A stretch of 64,000 bases of DNA from Nematostella vectensis (GCF_932526225.1 NC_064036.1:20358953-20422952); one strand, 5' to 3'; shown: positions 51,211-62,238, numbered from the stretch's first letter. Numbers and translations are program-made. The notes: generated by a model from the sequence alone, not told the origin.

Positions 51211-52378
51211 ATGTTGTGTTTACACTTGAGCGTCAACCTAGGTTCTGTTTGTGGTTAACGGAACCCCGGTTAGGAGAAATGTGTTTACACTTGAAAACTT
51301 AACCTAGGTTGATCATTCAGCTGGAACAGAGCCGATGTTATCAATTTGGATTCTGAGGTCAAATTGCTGATGCGATTATTGGGATTTTTCTGGCCATTCT
51401 TGTGTTTCTGTGGTGGCTTCCGCTTACAAGATTCACTATAATTCAAGATGATCTTTTAGGGATCACCTTGCCTGATGTTTTCTCTGATGTTTGTCATTTT
51501 TGTTTTTATTGTTTGCGCTAGTACGTTAGGGATTCGCAGTCTCTTGACTTGGAAACTATTGTAGTTTGTTGTAAAGTGTTGTGTAAAATGTCCAGCAAAA
51601 TGCTACCCTGGATCCACAGCCTCAAACGTCTCTCTATAAATAGAGAGACGTTCACACACACTTCTATAAATAGAGACGTTCACACACACTTCTATAAATA
51701 GAGATGTTCACACACACTTCTATAAATAGAGACGTTCACACACACTTCTATAAATAGAGACGTTCACACACACTTCTATAAATAGAGACGTTCACACACA
51801 CTTCTATAAATAGAGACGTTCACACACACTTCTATAAATAGAGACGTTCACACACACTTCTATAAATAGAGACGTTCACACACACTTCTATAAATAGAGA
51901 CGTTCACACACACTTCTATAAATAGAGACGTTCACACACACTTCTATAAATAGAGACGTTCACAAACACTTCTATAAATAGAGACGTTCACACACACTTC
52001 CATAAATAGAGACGTTCACACACACTTCTATAAATAGAGACGTTCACACACACTTCTATAAATAGAGACGTTCGAGGCTCTGGAACCAGGGTAGCAAAAT
52101 GCGCGGATCTCAAAAAGATGTGGTAATCTCATGACTATTGAGTAAACACTATTTGGGAAATGACTGACATCGGAAAGCAATAGCTGACAAGAACTGTCAA
52201 CAGATTTGCCTGTAACCTTGGTTGAGTACGCCATGCCTCCTGGAATGGTTGACCTCAACCGAACCTAGGTTGCGGATCCGTTGTAATTGCCGGCACATAA
52301 GTGGCTATTTGGACCGTGTTCACAAACACTTCAAATCTAACCTAGGTTAGGTTGGACGCTCAAGTGTAAACACAGCAT
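51211..52378. mobile_element. MITE-like element with ~35-bp terminal inverted repeats, host of a nested MITE
   Basis: The left end (ATGTTGTGTTTACACTTGAG at 51211) and the reverse complement of the right end (ATGCTGTGTTTACACTTGAG, ending 52378) match over about 35 bp, through AACCTAGGTT. Both ends are flanked by TA. No transposase ORF is present. About 500 bp of the interior (51601-52096) is a second inverted-repeat element. Confidence 0.72.
51601..52096. mobile_element. Nested MITE filled with a 28-bp satellite
   Basis: The ends form inverted repeats of about 35-40 bp (TGCTACCCTGGATCCACAGC at 51601; reverse complement TGCTACCCTGGTTCCAGAGC ending 52096), flanked by AAA on both sides. Inside, about 16 near-identical 28-bp units (GAGACGTTCACACACACTTC + TATAAATA) fill the element. 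The satellite unit continues directly out of the terminal repeat, so it probably arose by amplification of the inner border of the TIR. Confidence 0.75.
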
Positions 52379-52380
52379 TA

Positions 52381-53645
52381 AAGAACTAGCCAAAAACTCC
52401 AAGCTAAATCATTAAACAGTAGCATCAACAACTCCAACAAATACTTCCGTACACATCTTCAGTTGTTCGATAATAAAAACAGAAATTGGTGCAGAGATTG
52501 CACTGTTAAAGCTCGCAATTATTTAAAAACATACGAAATTACCTCTGTGATCCAAACTATATGTCTGTTGAATAAGAAAACAAGGGGCAAAATTTTCAAA
52601 CTACAAACTACACTGGCTTGTGGAAAAGTTACGACGATACTAAGGAAGTTCGAGCTTTCATTCCCAAACAAATTCGGGCTTTTCATTTTAAAAGCACACC
52701 CACCTTGGACTGTTCAACTTGGTCGGTGGGCTTTGTCATTCAAAGCACGCTTAAAAAGATGCCAGACTCAATTTACTCATATCTCCTTCTTCGCTAACCG
52801 ATAAACGCGAGGAAGCTGAGCATTTGAAGGAACTAAAGAACTCCTTCGCATTTTGGACATTTTGAACTGTTGCAGGATGGCGCGAAAACCTCCTCCCCAG
52901 TCACTTATGGGTATACCAAGACCCCCTCGGGAACAGGAAGCCCGCCTGTAACATTCAAGCGTATCTTCCCTCGGATTTACTACGATGGCGTGTATAAATA
53001 ATGCCTGATTAGTAAGAGCTTCAAAAAACTCAATAATGAGTATGTTAGCTCCATGATACTAGAAGTTCTCATGGAGAAGTGAAGTGCTCGAGCTCATAGA
53101 TTGGTTGGTCATTCAATTGCAAGGGTTAATTCAATATTCTTTTAGATTTGTGTGGGGCAATTCGCACATTTTCCATCAGCCAGATTTATGCAAGACCCCA
53201 TTTTCTTTGCAGCCACTGCTGATCACTAATTCTTTGTTTCATGGTTTCTCTGTTTTTTTGTTTTTTTTTTAAGAGAAATAGAACAAAAACAAATTGCTTG
53301 TAGTCTTATTTTATTTAACAAAAGAAATTATTTAATTCAAGGCATTGTATGTCTAGAAAAGGAAAGGTGAAGTCTGATAACCATAACAAACAATCTGATT
53401 AGCTGTGGAGGGGATGTGCAGTCAAAGATATTATGGAAAGTAAGTATATTTTAAAAAAAGACTGCTTTTTGGTGGTTGAGTGGGAGGGGCACAACCCATG
53501 TGCCCACCCCGAGCTGCATGCCTGTACATACCCAGTAAGCTATTTGGGTCTAAGTGGTGGCCATGAAAATAGCTACTGAAAAGATTACTGCTTATCTATT
53601 AACATATAGTGAACTATACAGAATTTATGATTTCTGACAACTGCA
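52381..53645. other. No confident gene
   Basis: An open segment at 52463-52804 (113 codons) has no recognisable motif. Nothing else was recognised up to the 19-bp minisatellite. Confidence 0.4.
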
Positions 53646-53647
53646 GT

Positions 53648-53946
53648 ATTAAGGTTACACAACCTTATACAGCTTACACAACCTCATACAGCTTACACAA
53701 CCTTATACAGCCTACACAACCTTATAATGCTTACACAAGCTTATACAGCTTACACAAGCTTACACAGCTACATAACCTTATACAGCTTACACAACCTTAC
53801 ACAGCCTAAATAACCTTATACAGCTTATACAGCTTACACAACCTTATACGGTTTACACAACCTTATACAGCTTACACAACCTTATACGGCTTACACAACC
53901 TTATACAGCCTATACAACCTTATACAGCTTTTACAACCTTATATAA
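53648..53946. repeat. 19-bp minisatellite, left part
   Basis: Units of 19 bp, CTTACACAACCTTATACAG with variants (CCTAC, GGTTT). The array is interrupted at 53947 by the gypsy element and resumes at 58431. Its last five bases before the element, TATAA, form the target-site duplication. Confidence 0.93.
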
Positions 53947-54069
53947 TGTAATGTTTGGGATTCCTGTTTGTATGACCGCAAGGTTTTCTGGGTAACAGCA
54001 ATAAACAACGAGAGTCCGCCATTACTGTTTATTCGTTTTGATCCTAAGGTTTTTCTCAAATACATTACA
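53947..54069 (+). repeat. 5' LTR of the gypsy element
   Basis: 123 bp, unusually short. It includes an AATAAA at about 54000 that can act as a poly(A) signal, and ends CATTACA. It looks identical to 58303-58425. Confidence 0.95.
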
Positions 54070-54094
54070 TTTTTTGGCGACGAGGATTTCGGAA

Positions 54095-57000
54095 ATGGCA
54101 ACCTACGGCAAAATAGACGAATTCGACAGAGATTCTGATTCATGGGAACAGTATATCGAGCGTCTAAACTTCTATTTTGAAGCAAATGGAGTAACTACGT
54201 CTGACGATGACTTGAAAATACGCCGTGCAATCCTCCTCAGTTCGGTAGGGAAAAAAACCTACAAATTAATGTCTGATCTGCTGGCCCCAGCGAAACCTGG
54301 AGAGAAATCTTATGCTGACTTGTGCACCTTGGTAAAGAGCCATTTCAACCCAAAACCGAGTGAAAGCGTGCAACGGCACAAGTTCAATAACCGTTTCAGA
54401 TTGAGCGGGGAGAACGTGTCTGACTTTGTAGCGGCTCTACGAAACATGGCAGAATACTGCAATTTTGGTGGCAGTCTGGAAAATATGCTGCGTGATCGTC
54501 TGGTGTCTGGAATTAACAATGAAAGAATCCAAAGGCGTTTGCTATCAGAAGAGAACTTAACTTTCAAAAAAGCTTACGACATTGCTTCGTCTATGGAAAC
54601 GACCGCACAGCACATGGCCGATCTTCAATCTGCTCCTTCTACGTTAAGTTCAACGTCTGCATCTGTAAAAAAGGTCAGTTCTTCGCCCTTACCGCGTTCT
54701 AAAAGCGAAAATAAAGAGTGTTATCGTTGTGGAAAAAATCACCACCCGTCAAAATGTCGTTTCAAGGAGGCCACGTGCCATTATTGTAAAAAGAAAGGAC
54801 ATATTGTTGCCAAATGTCTCAAAAAAGCAAAAAAGTCGTCCGAGACAACCAAGCCAAATTCAAACCACCATCCAAAACAAGGGAAACCAGCAATTCATGT
54901 CCTGGATACTGATAAAGAAATAGAAGATGAAGATATATATCCATTGTTTGCTGTCAGTCAAGGCAACCGCCAAAATCCGTATTTAGTAGATGTTGAATTA
55001 AATGGTCTTAAAGTTCAAATGGAACTGGACACTGGTGCATCACTTTCAGTAATCGGAGAGGACATTTTTGATCAATTGAAGAACATTGAGGGTTCATCTC
55101 TCAATCTGCAAGATACCAAGCTAACCTTGAAAACATACACCGGGGAGACAATTCCAGTTTTAGGAAAGCTTGTAGTGGAAGTCAAGTACAAGGACTTCTT
55201 TGAACACTTGCCAGTTATAGTTGTACAAGGCAAGGTGCCCAGTCTCTTTGGACGAGATTGGTTACAACATGTTAAGTTGTCATGGCCAGAGATTTTCCTA
55301 GTTCAAGTTGTATCCCCTGATGTGTCTGACCTGCTAAAGAAACATGAAAATTTATTCAAGGAAGGACTAGGGACAATTCAAGGAGTGAAAGCAAAGATAT
55401 ACGTTGATCCTCAAGCCAAACCCAAGTACTTCAAACCTCGCACGTTAGAATATGCACGACGTCAGAAGGTAGAGAGAGAATTGGACCGTTTGTTAGAAGA
55501 AGGAACAATTCGTCCAGTTCAATTTTCGGAATGGGCAACACCCATTGTGCCCATTGTCAAATCTGATGAGTCTATACGCATTTGTGGAGACTTCAAAGTT
55601 ACTTTGAACCAAGTTAGCAAACTTGACAATTACCCAATTCCTAAAACAGAGGATCTGCTAGCTCAACTTGGAGGTGGAGTGCAGTTTACAAAACTAGATC
55701 TGAGTCAAGCTTATCAACAACTTGAGTTAGATGAAGAATCAAAGAAGTACACCACTATCACCACTCATAAAGGCCTATTTGAGTACAATAGACTGTGCTA
55801 CGGCATTGCCTCAGCCCCTGGGATTTTCCAACGCACAATGGAAAATTTACTGCAGGGTATTCCGAATGTTGTAGTACGAATAGATGATATTCTCATTGCC
55901 GGGAAGACATCAGCAGATCATCTCAAAAGTCTAACAGAAGTCCTGTCACGTCTGGACAAAGCTGGCGTCCGTCTTAAACGTTCGAAGTGCATTTTTCAAG
56001 CACCTGAAGTCACTTACCTGGGACACCGCATAGACAAAGATGGTATCCACCCCCTTGACGAGAAAATCAAAGCAATTCAAGAGTCACCGAGACCTTCTAA
56101 TCTGAAAGAACTGCAAGCCTTTTTAGGCATGCTTAACTATTACGCTTGTTACATACCTAACATCACTACAATACTATCTCCTTTACATCAGCTGTTAGTC
56201 AAAGACACACCTTGGAACTGGAGTGAAGCACATGAAAAATCTTGGAACCAAGCCAAGTCCACACTTCACTCTTCACAACTTCTAGTGCATTACAGCTTGG
56301 AAAGAGAGTTAACCCTTGCTTGTGACGCATCACCATATGGTCTTGGTTGTGTTATTTCACATGTGATGGATGATGGGACTGAACGTCCTATTTCATATGC
56401 CTCACGTACTCTGTCCCCAGCCGAAAAGAACTATTCACAGCTCGACAAAGAGGCAGCAGCCATCATGTTCGGGGTGAGGAAGTTCCACTCATACTTATAT
56501 GGACGGAGTTTTACCATCTACACTGATCACAAACCCCTACTGGGTCTGCTACAGTCAACTAAACAAATACCGACCTCAGCCTCACCACGCATATTGAGGT
56601 GGGCGGTATTCCTGTCAGGCTACTCATACACTTTAGTATATCGAGAAGGCCAGAAAAATGGTAATGCCGATGGCCTGAGCCGGCTGCCATTGCCAAATGA
56701 AACCAGAAATGTTCCAGTGCCTGGCGACATTATGTTTGTAATGAATCATCTTGAAGTCAACACACCCGTTAAAGTCAAGGACATTGAGCGTTGGACCTCA
56801 AAAGATCCTATTCTTAGTGCAGTACGACACCAAGTAATGTCCGGTTGGCCCAATTCAAATGATCGCATTGAGTTCAAGCCCTACTCTTATAGAAAGCACC
56901 AACTTAGCTGTCAGGATGGCTGTCTACTCTGGGGCTCTCGCGTAGTCATTCCTCCTCAAGGAAGAGTCAAGCTTCTCCAGGAACTACATGATGGACATCC

Positions 57001-58117
57001 TGGAATGGTTCGCATGAAAATGTTAGCCCGAAGCTATTTCTGGTGGCCTGGCCTGGACGCGGATATTGAGCAAAAGGTGAAAGATTGCACAAGCTGCCAA
57101 AGTAATGCTAAGGCACCTTCTACTGCACCCCTACATCCGTGGGAGTGGCCGTCTAGACCTTGGTCTCGCATACATATTGACTATGCAGGACCTTTCGAAG
57201 GACACATGTTCCTGGTGATCGGTGATGCCTATAGTAAGTGGATCGAGGTATTCAAGACAAACTCCAGTACTGCTGCAGTAACCATCCAGAAGTTAAGAGA
57301 ATGCTTCTCAGTACATGGACTGCCTGATATCATTGTATCTGATAATGCAACTGCCTTCATAGGTGAAGAATTTGCCCTTTTTATGTCTGAGAATGGCATA
57401 AAACACATCACTTCAGCACCTAAACACCCAGCATCCAATGGATTTGCTGAAAGATATGTTCGCACTTTCAAGGAAACAATGAAGAAGATGGGAGGGGAAA
57501 AGGAAAACTTAGACACGAAGTTAAGCAGATTTCTACTAAGCTATCGTACCACACCTCATGCAACCACTGGTAAAACACCTGGTGAGCTATTAATGAACCG
57601 GAAGCTGAAGACGCGCTTGGACCTGGTAAACCCCCTTAGTCAGGACACAATTCGCACTCGTGTAGAAGATAAACAGCTCGCACAGAAGAAACAACACGAC
57701 AATCTAGTGCCACTCAGAGAATTTCAAGTGAATGACCCAGTATTTGTCAAGAATTTTTCATATGGTCCAAAGTGGTTATGTGGAACAATTATTCAACAGT
57801 CAGGACCGGTTTCGTATGTCGTTCAACTCAGTTCAGGTGGAGTGTTTCGACGACATGTTGACCATCTTCGCCTGAGGACAAGCACACCCACAGTCGCCAA
57901 TGATCTTCAGAGTTCAACAGAATTGGCCCAAGTTCCAATGCAAACAACTGTACCCAAGCAGATTCCAGAGGAATTTAAGGAACCTGAGATCACAGTTCCA
58001 GAACCTTCATTGGAACCGAAGAAGACAGAGCTTCCAGCTTCTGAACCTGCAAGTACTCTGCGAAGAAGTACTCGACTCAAAACCACACCTACTCACCTCA
58101 AAGACTATGTATGTTAA
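54095..58117 (+). CDS. Ty3/gypsy gag-pol polyprotein (1340 aa)
   Basis: The ATG at 54095 (MATYGKIDEFDRDSDSWEQY) is chosen because the frame left of it runs into the LTR and primer site. In order: gag (1-200); two zinc knuckles from residue 209 (CYRCGKNHHPSKC, CHYCKKKGHIVAKC); protease with LDTGAS (Asp 312); reverse transcriptase with RIDDIL (Asp 597/598); RNase H (LACDASPYGLG, YTDHKPL); integrase with HHCC and a D-D-35-E core at Asp 1029 (HIDYAGPF), Asp 1083 (SDNATAF) and Glu 1119 (GFAERY); and a basic C-terminal region (VDHLRLR). gag and pol share one frame with no stop or shift, so gag/pol ratio control must be post-translational or absent. The Tyr usually before xDD is Arg. No envelope or chromodomain is seen. 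Confidence 0.95.
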   Translation: MATYGKIDEFDRDSDSWEQYIERLNFYFEANGVTTSDDDLKIRRAILLSSVGKKTYKLMSDLLAPAKPGEKSYADLCTLVKSHFNPKPSESVQRHKFNNRFRLSGENVSDFVAALRNMAEYCNFGGSLENMLRDRLVSGINNERIQRRLLSEENLTFKKAYDIASSMETTAQHMADLQSAPSTLSSTSASVKKVSSSPLPRSKSENKECYRCGKNHHPSKCRFKEATCHYCKKKGHIVAKCLKKAKKSSETTKPNSNHHPKQGKPAIHVLDTDKEIEDEDIYPLFAVSQGNRQNPYLVDVELNGLKVQMELDTGASLSVIGEDIFDQLKNIEGSSLNLQDTKLTLKTYTGETIPVLGKLVVEVKYKDFFEHLPVIVVQGKVPSLFGRDWLQHVKLSWPEIFLVQVVSPDVSDLLKKHENLFKEGLGTIQGVKAKIYVDPQAKPKYFKPRTLEYARRQKVERELDRLLEEGTIRPVQFSEWATPIVPIVKSDESIRICGDFKVTLNQVSKLDNYPIPKTEDLLAQLGGGVQFTKLDLSQAYQQLELDEESKKYTTITTHKGLFEYNRLCYGIASAPGIFQRTMENLLQGIPNVVVRIDDILIAGKTSADHLKSLTEVLSRLDKAGVRLKRSKCIFQAPEVTYLGHRIDKDGIHPLDEKIKAIQESPRPSNLKELQAFLGMLNYYACYIPNITTILSPLHQLLVKDTPWNWSEAHEKSWNQAKSTLHSSQLLVHYSLERELTLACDASPYGLGCVISHVMDDGTERPISYASRTLSPAEKNYSQLDKEAAAIMFGVRKFHSYLYGRSFTIYTDHKPLLGLLQSTKQIPTSASPRILRWAVFLSGYSYTLVYREGQKNGNADGLSRLPLPNETRNVPVPGDIMFVMNHLEVNTPVKVKDIERWTSKDPILSAVRHQVMSGWPNSNDRIEFKPYSYRKHQLSCQDGCLLWGSRVVIPPQGRVKLLQELHDGHPGMVRMKMLARSYFWWPGLDADIEQKVKDCTSCQSNAKAPSTAPLHPWEWPSRPWSRIHIDYAGPFEGHMFLVIGDAYSKWIEVFKTNSSTAAVTIQKLRECFSVHGLPDIIVSDNATAFIGEEFALFMSENGIKHITSAPKHPASNGFAERYVRTFKETMKKMGGEKENLDTKLSRFLLSYRTTPHATTGKTPGELLMNRKLKTRLDLVNPLSQDTIRTRVEDKQLAQKKQHDNLVPLREFQVNDPVFVKNFSYGPKWLCGTIIQQSGPVSYVVQLSSGGVFRRHVDHLRLRTSTPTVANDLQSSTELAQVPMQTTVPKQIPEEFKEPEITVPEPSLEPKKTELPASEPASTLRRSTRLKTTPTHLKDYVC

Positions 58118-58302
58118 TTTTAAGCAGCATATCACACACTGTGTACATTTTTCCGGATCTGATGGATTGACAACTTGTCAAGAACTTGTCATGGACATTG
58201 TTGTTGTTTTTTACTTGTTGACATATTGTGTGTATAAATTTGATAGTTTTACTGGCCTCAGCAAGCAAGTATCTTTTAGTTGTAAACTTGGGTGGGGCAG
58301 TA

Positions 58303-58425
58303 TGTAATGTTTGGGATTCCTGTTTGTATGACCGCAAGGTTTTCTGGGTAACAGCAATAAACAACGAGAGTCCGCCATTACTGTTTATTCGTTTTGATCC
58401 TAAGGTTTTTCTCAAATACATTACA
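58303..58425 (+). repeat. 3' LTR of the gypsy element
   Basis: 123 bp, matching 53947-54069 without visible difference, followed by the TATAA target duplication. Confidence 0.95.
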
Positions 58426-58430
58426 TATAA

Positions 58431-59415
58431 CATATACAGCCTATATAGTAACCTTATACAGCTTACACAACCTTATACATCTTACACAACCTATATAGCA
58501 TTCACAACTTTATACGGCTTACACAACCTTATACGCTTACACAACCTTATACAGCTTACACAACCATATACAGCCTACTCAACCTTATACAGCTTACACA
58601 ACCTTATACATCTAACACAACCTTACACAGCATATACGACCTTATACAGGTTACACAACCTTATACATCTTACACAACCTTATACATCTTACACAACCTA
58701 TATAGCATACACAACTTTATACGGCTTACACAACCTTATACAGCTTACACAACCTTATACAGCTTACACAACCATATACAGCCTACTCAACCTTATACAG
58801 CTTACACAACCTTATACATCTAACACAACCTTACACAGCATATACGACCTTATACAGGTTACACAACCTTATACATCTTACACAACCTTATACAGCCTAT
58901 ACAACCTTATACAGCTTGTGTGCGACCTTTTACAACATATACAACCTTATACAGCCTATATAACCTTATACATCTTACACAACCTTTATAGCATTCACAA
59001 CCTGATACGGCTTACACAACCTTATACAGCTTACACAACCTTATACAGCTTACACAACCATATAAAGCATATACAACCTTATACAGCCTACACAACCTTA
59101 TACAGGTTACACAACCTTATACGTCTAACACAACGTTACACAGCATATACAACCTTATACAGGTTACACAACCTTGTACATCTTACACAACCTTATACAG
59201 CCTATACAACCTTATACAGCTTATACAACCTTATACAACATAATATACAACCTTATACAGCCTATATAACCTTATACAGCTTACACAACCTTTATAGCAT
59301 ACACAACCTTATATGGCTTACACAACCTTGTGCAGCCTATACAACCTTTTACAGCTTACACAACCTTATACAGTCTACACAACCTTATATACAGCATACA
59401 ACCTTTATAGCGGAG
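58431..59415. repeat. 19-bp minisatellite, right part
   Basis: About 50 units of CTTACACAACCTTATACAG-type sequence continuing the array at 53648-53946. Because 19 is not divisible by 3, one frame cycles through all three phases of the unit and yields a 19-residue protein repeat without stops for over 300 codons. The apparent 407-codon ORF is not evidence of a gene. Confidence 0.95.
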
Positions 59416-59471
59416 CCAGCGCGGCCGCAGGCCGCGCGCGGAGCTCCATAGGTATAGAAATATGGTATAGC

Positions 59472-59554
59472 TATGCGACTTGGTTTTGTGGTCATCGCGC
59501 GGGTATCCTGTGGTGTCACAATCCATCCAGTCAATCGCGCAACTCCCAGGCCCC
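59472..59554 (-). repeat. Dispersed repeat, copy 2
   Basis: Inverted copy of 11292-11376 (CTATGCGACTTGG ... GCGCAACTCCCAGGCCCC), about 90% alike by eye. It is preceded by a GC-rich block (GCGGCCGCAGGCCGCGCGCG) absent from copy 1. Confidence 0.7.
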
Positions 59555-59802
59555 CTCGGTGTTACGTTTTTACTAATTTTTATTTTTTTACCGCCATCAA
59601 AGTTCGTATGTTCACAGCAAAAAAGGCAGATTGAAAATAGTATTTAATGAGAAAATATGCGGATTCAAATGGGCTGAAATCTTTGAGGGAACCGTTTGGT
59701 CTGAAGTACGAGCCGATAGTAGAATCTACCCGAGTGTTCGTGAATCCCGTCCGTTGCAGCAGCAAAAAGAGGACTACCATTCTAATAATATTCCTTCACG
59801 TC

Positions 59803-60002
59803 NNNNNNNNNNNNNNNNNNNNNNNNNNNNNNNNNNNNNNNNNNNNNNNNNNNNNNNNNNNNNNNNNNNNNNNNNNNNNNNNNNNNNNNNNNNNNNNNNN
59901 NNNNNNNNNNNNNNNNNNNNNNNNNNNNNNNNNNNNNNNNNNNNNNNNNNNNNNNNNNNNNNNNNNNNNNNNNNNNNNNNNNNNNNNNNNNNNNNNNNNN
60001 NN
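59803..60002. other. Assembly gap (200 N)
   Basis: 200 undetermined bases. The BEL/Pao reading frame opens directly at its right edge, so the gap removes part of that element's reverse transcriptase and RNase H. Confidence 1.
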
Positions 60003-61813
60003 TACGGGAACACTCCGACCCCAACCAATGGAGATACGTAGAGAGTGATGATAATCCGGCAGAGGACGCCTCGCGTGGGCTTAGTCCAAAGGATCTACAC
60101 AAAGCCTCAAGATGGGTGAGAGGCCCAGACTTCCTATGGAAAACGAAAGAAGCTTGGCCCAGCAGCAGCGAACAGCCACAGCTACGTGACGACGACAAAG
60201 AAGTGAAGAAGATAACAGTGCTCGCCACTTCGACTAATCAAACAGCCTTCCCTACGCTGATCGAAAGGCTCGAGCGCTTTTCCGATTGGTTCCGTGCAAA
60301 AAGAGCAGTCGCAAATTGCTTACGATATCAGAGCATATTGCGGTCTCTTGCCACTAGAAATCAAGAGCATAACATAGAGGACAAGCCTTTGACGGTGCAA
60401 GAGCTAGTAAACGCCGAGCTTCCGATCGTGCGCGAGTGCCAGAGATCAACCTTCACCAGTGAGATCAATCAGCTTAAGAAGAGGAATGAAGAAGACGGTG
60501 GAGCCAGCAGAGCCAATGTCTTGTCGTCGAGTAGCTTACATCGCTTGGACCTCTTTCTCGACGATCAGGGTTTACTTAGAATTGGAGGCAGACTACGTCA
60601 AGCAAGCCTTGATGACACAGTCAAACATCCCCTTATATTGCCAAAAGATGGACACGTGACATGTGAAAGAGGTCCATGGCAAATCTTCCCAGAGGGAAGA
60701 GGGATAACAGTAAACGAGATTCAGTTATCAGGGTACTGGATTGTCGGCTGCAGCGCCGCAGTGTCAAGATTCATCCACAACTGCGTCGTATGTAACAAGC
60801 TTAGAGCTGCCGCACAAGGACAGAAGACGACCGATCTACCGAGCGTTAGGCTGAACCCCTCCCCTCATTTCACATACGTAGGTGTAGAAAACTTCGGTCC
60901 TTGGTACGTAAAGGAAGGTCGCAAAGAGCTGAAGAGATACGGTGTCCTCTTCACGTGCATGGCATCAAGGGCCATCTATCTAGAAGTAGCCCACAGCTTG
61001 GAAACCGATTGGTATATCAACGCCCTACGCCGCTTCATCTGCAGGCGAGGCCCAGTAAGGGAAATGAGGAGTTACCAAGGCACTAATCTAATTGGTGCAA
61101 AGAACGAATTACAGAGAGCCCTAACAGAGATGGATTGTGGATGGATTGTGAAAGAGAACTGTGATTGGTTCGAGACCAAGTTCAACCCCCCATCCGCCAG
61201 CCATCGAGGAGGAGTGTTGGAGAGGCAGATCCGAACGGTGAGAAGCGTTATCTCCGCACTTCTCGAGAAAAATGGGCGACAACTCAATGACGAATCGCTT
61301 CTCGCATATATGTGTGAGGCAGAAGCAGTCGTCAACAGCCGGCCACTGACACAACATTCCTTGTCCTCAGCTGACGCCGCTGAAACACTCACCCCTAAAC
61401 ATTTTCTTACCATGAAGACAAAGGTAGTTCTTCCTCCGCCTGGAGTGTTTCAATCACCAGACCAGTACTCAAACAAAATGTGGAGAAGAGTGCAACATCT
61501 TTCGAATGAGTTTTGGACCAGGTGGAGGAAAGAATTCCTCACCTTCCTTCAAGAATGTCAAAAGTGGGTACGTCCTAGACGAAATTTGCAAGAAAATGAT
61601 ATCGTACTGATAAAGAACGACAACGCGCCCCGCAACTGCTGGAAAGTCGCACGCATCTCTAACGCAGAACCAGATGACGACGGGCTTGTGCGCCGTGTCA
61701 CATTGGTCGTAGGAACGTCCAACCTTTCCGCCAAGGGCCAGCGAAGAGAAGCACAATCCACCCTTGAGCGACCAGCGCAAAAACTGGTACTGCTAGTACC
61801 AGCCTCGGAGTAA
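60003..61813 (+). CDS. BEL/Pao retrotransposon pol, RNase H end plus integrase (5' missing)
   Basis: The frame is open from the gap edge (codons from 60005) to TAA at 61811-61813, about 600 aa. It begins with SDDNPAEDASRGL, the conserved end of BEL RNase H. The integrase zinc region (GRGITVNEIQLSGYWIVG..CVVCNKLR) and core follow, then a BEL-type C-terminal domain (NLQENDIVLIKND..CWKVARI). The core appears inactive: the first Asp position reads GVENFGP, the second MRSYQGTN where DNGTN is usual, while Glu remains (GGVLERQIRTVR). Near 60655-60705 the sequence between GHVT and GRGIT lacks the expected His pair, but another frame there reads HVKEVH, so two compensating frameshifts are likely. No internal stops. 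Probably a dead copy that kept an open frame. Confidence 0.85.
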
Positions 61814-62238
61814 GACCAGGGAGATTCCCGTCGAGGAGCCAACACAAGACCACGGACGAGACAAGACGGCAGAGGTTTGATAACGTAGACCAAGCGATCT
61901 ACACGAACTTTACATATAGCCTAAAGACCTGATTTATTTGATTCAATGAACACTATAGGGGATAAATTGATAAACCAATTTAGGGAAGCCATGTAACGGC
62001 ATTCAGTTATGCGTTCATAAAATGTTATCGATTGGTTACAACGGTTACAATTACTTACGTAGCCCGTGTTGTACCTAGTTGATTGGCTTGAATATCGAAT
62101 TACCGTAAGAACTGATTACCTAATGGGACAAACGTGAGATAACTGTGACAAATAAATCAAGACTAGAAGCCTTTCTAAAGACCCGCAAACGTTGTTTGAC
62201 CATACGCACGATCGTGCGGGGCGCGTTGTCGTTCTTTA
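61814..62238. other. 3' flank of the BEL/Pao element; LTR not resolved
   Basis: Probably contains the 3' untranslated region and possibly the LTR of the BEL element (an AATAAA lies near 62150). With its 5' end outside or in the gap, the LTR cannot be delimited. No gene seen. Confidence 0.4.

Larger units (their letters stand above)
53947..58425 (+). mobile_element. Apparently intact Ty3/gypsy LTR retrotransposon
   Basis: The 123-bp LTRs at 53947-54069 and 58303-58425 (TGTAATG...CATTACA) look identical. The 5-bp target duplication TATAA flanks the element (53942-53946 and 58426-58430). A TGGCGACGAGG primer-binding region lies just inside the left LTR. A purine-rich GGGTGGGGCAGTA precedes the right LTR. 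One uninterrupted gag-pol frame fills the interior. Total length is 4479 bp. Identical LTRs and an open pol indicate a very recent insertion that may still be mobile. Confidence 0.95.

Noticed and set aside
51640-52075. CRISPR-like array
   Set aside because: The 28-bp units are directly adjacent with no unique spacers, in a eukaryotic MITE.
58228-59451. 407-codon repetitive protein gene
   Set aside because: Explained by the stop-free 19-bp minisatellite and part of the gypsy LTR.
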